Positions 6,021 to 6,406 of a stretch of DNA of 6,406 bases are shown here, in pieces; within the stretch, counting starts at the first letter, position 1; each line of letters begins with the position of its first letter. The notes below the pieces were generated by a model, which was not told the DNA's origin, did not search any database, and was given only the letters and a program-made list of their open reading frames with translations. Source of the DNA: Azospirillum brasilense (GTDB lineage: Bacteria; Pseudomonadota; Alphaproteobacteria; Rickettsiales; UBA3002). The translations under genes were made by a program, and so were the position numbers. Location of the stretch: positions 1 through 6,406 of the forward strand of contig QFOX01000089.1 in NCBI GenBank assembly GCA_003241645.1, written 5' to 3'.

Positions 6021-6108
6021 CCTTTCAATTACAAGCCCACTTTATCAGACATCTTATCTTCACTTAGTGCCGTCGCAAGTTGAAGAATGGAAAAGGGGAG
6101 AGCACTTT

Positions 6109-6152
6109 TGCATCTCAACGGCAACTGCTGTAGGCAGCAATGAGAGTTTGCA
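6109..6152. repeat. Imperfect nested hairpin
   Basis: TGCATCTCA (6109-6117) pairs with TGAGA (6141-6145) plus TGCA (6149-6152), with a GTT bulge. Inside is TGCTG/CAGCA (6126-6130, 6135-6139) with a TAGG loop. No T-run follows, so it is not a standard terminator. Confidence 0.3.
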
Positions 6153-6242
6153 GCAGGGCCAACAGAATTTATAAAGACTCAATTTGCCTATTCCGTCATT
6201 GGGCATTAGTTAGTTAGCTGGCAGCCATTAGCCAGAGAGGGT

Positions 6243-6274
6243 CAGTGGACATTGTACGCCGCTACTGTCCACTG
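6243..6274. repeat. Perfect 9-bp inverted repeat with 14-base loop
   Basis: CAGTGGACA (6243-6251) and TGTCCACTG (6266-6274) are exact reverse complements. No poly-T follows on either strand. It is longer than expected by chance in a region of this size. Directly upstream is a five-base hairpin CTGGC/GCCAG (6218-6222, 6231-6235). Confidence 0.6.
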
Positions 6275-6293
6275 TGGCCAGCACAACTGCTGT

Positions 6294-6356
6294 CTTTTGA
6301 AATGCGTTTTCAGTGCTGTACATCTACGGTACATGCACCACCACTCTTTTCAAAAG
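6294..6356. repeat. Nested stem-loop (9-bp outer stem, bulged inner stem)
   Basis: Outer arms CTTTTGAAA (6294-6302) and TTTCAAAAG (6348-6356) are exact reverse complements. Inside, GTGCTGTAC (6313-6321) pairs with GTACA (6329-6333) and GCAC (6335-6338), with one bulged T6334 and a seven-base loop. Two coaxial stems about one axis suggest a real cruciform or folded RNA, not noise. No family is recognised. Confidence 0.5.
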
Positions 6357-6406
6357 AAAACTACTACTTTCCAAGCACAAGAATAAACAAAGCCGTAGAA
6401 AGCGTA

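Larger units (their letters stand above)
5659..6406. other. 748-base region without a supported gene
   Basis: No open frame here has a believable start, ribosome site or recognisable protein. The only one over 60 codons (5840-6067, plus, GTG start) reads as low-complexity-free but family-less residues with no Shine-Dalgarno. The first ~160 bases are AT-rich and serve as the upstream region of the pilin-like array. From about 5850 the DNA has fewer CpG (about 19 by hand count in 5881-6406) and more CA/TG than the coding part, plus several inverted repeats listed separately. I see no tRNA, rRNA or CRISPR pattern. It could be an intergenic region, a decayed element, or foreign sequence joined in assembly. 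Confidence 0.6.

Noticed and set aside
5840..6067. 75-codon plus-strand open frame with GTG start
   Set aside because: No ribosome site, no recognisable motif, and it overlaps the inverted repeats at 5962-6020.
6206..6217. TTAG tandem repeat (three units) as a CRISPR or microsatellite
   Set aside because: Three four-base units are too few to mean anything, and there are no spaced repeats.

Overview
The window looks like alphaproteobacterial chromosome, probably from an uncultured or poorly sampled lineage. The coding part is GC-rich, has no introns, and is packed with the family signatures of bacterial proteins. This assignment rests on my memory of the pilin-like family and is only moderately certain. 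The last ~750 bases differ in character from the rest.

Layout. (1) 1-195, minus: the first 65 codons of a prepilin-like gene that runs off the left edge. (2) 233-1228, minus: a periplasmic BMP-family (BmpA/PnrA-like) solute-binding protein with an export signal and no transporter partners in view. (3) 1229-1339: a 111-bp divergent intergenic region with a small hairpin (1265-1284) and a striking inverted repeat (1289-1303 / 1326-1340, 14 of 15 positions matching). The repeat flanks a TATAAC box and ends on the first base of the next start codon. (4) 1340-3136, plus: a complete 598-residue aminopeptidase P of the three-domain APP1 type, with every catalytic and metal-binding residue in place. 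(5) 3138-5658, minus: three complete tandem paralogues of the same prepilin-like family (267, 268 and 270 aa), read right to left. With the left-edge fragment there are four copies, separated by the unrelated bmp and pepP genes. (6) 5659-6406: no gene that I can support. It starts with an AT-rich upstream region for the pilin-like array, including a perfect 14-bp palindrome, and continues into low-CpG DNA with several inverted repeats.

How it works together. The prepilin-like proteins share a class III signal sequence, four conserved cysteines and near-identical ends around a variable middle, so they look like surface or pseudopilus subunits that diversify by duplication and recombination. 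The assembly machinery (prepilin peptidase, ATPase, platform protein) is not in this window. The BMP protein and the aminopeptidase P may be co-regulated through the shared divergent region, for example in nucleoside and peptide scavenging, but that link is inferred.

The most interesting signals are the long operator-like inverted repeat between bmp and pepP, the mosaic similarity among the pilin-like paralogues, and the unexplained, structure-rich right end.
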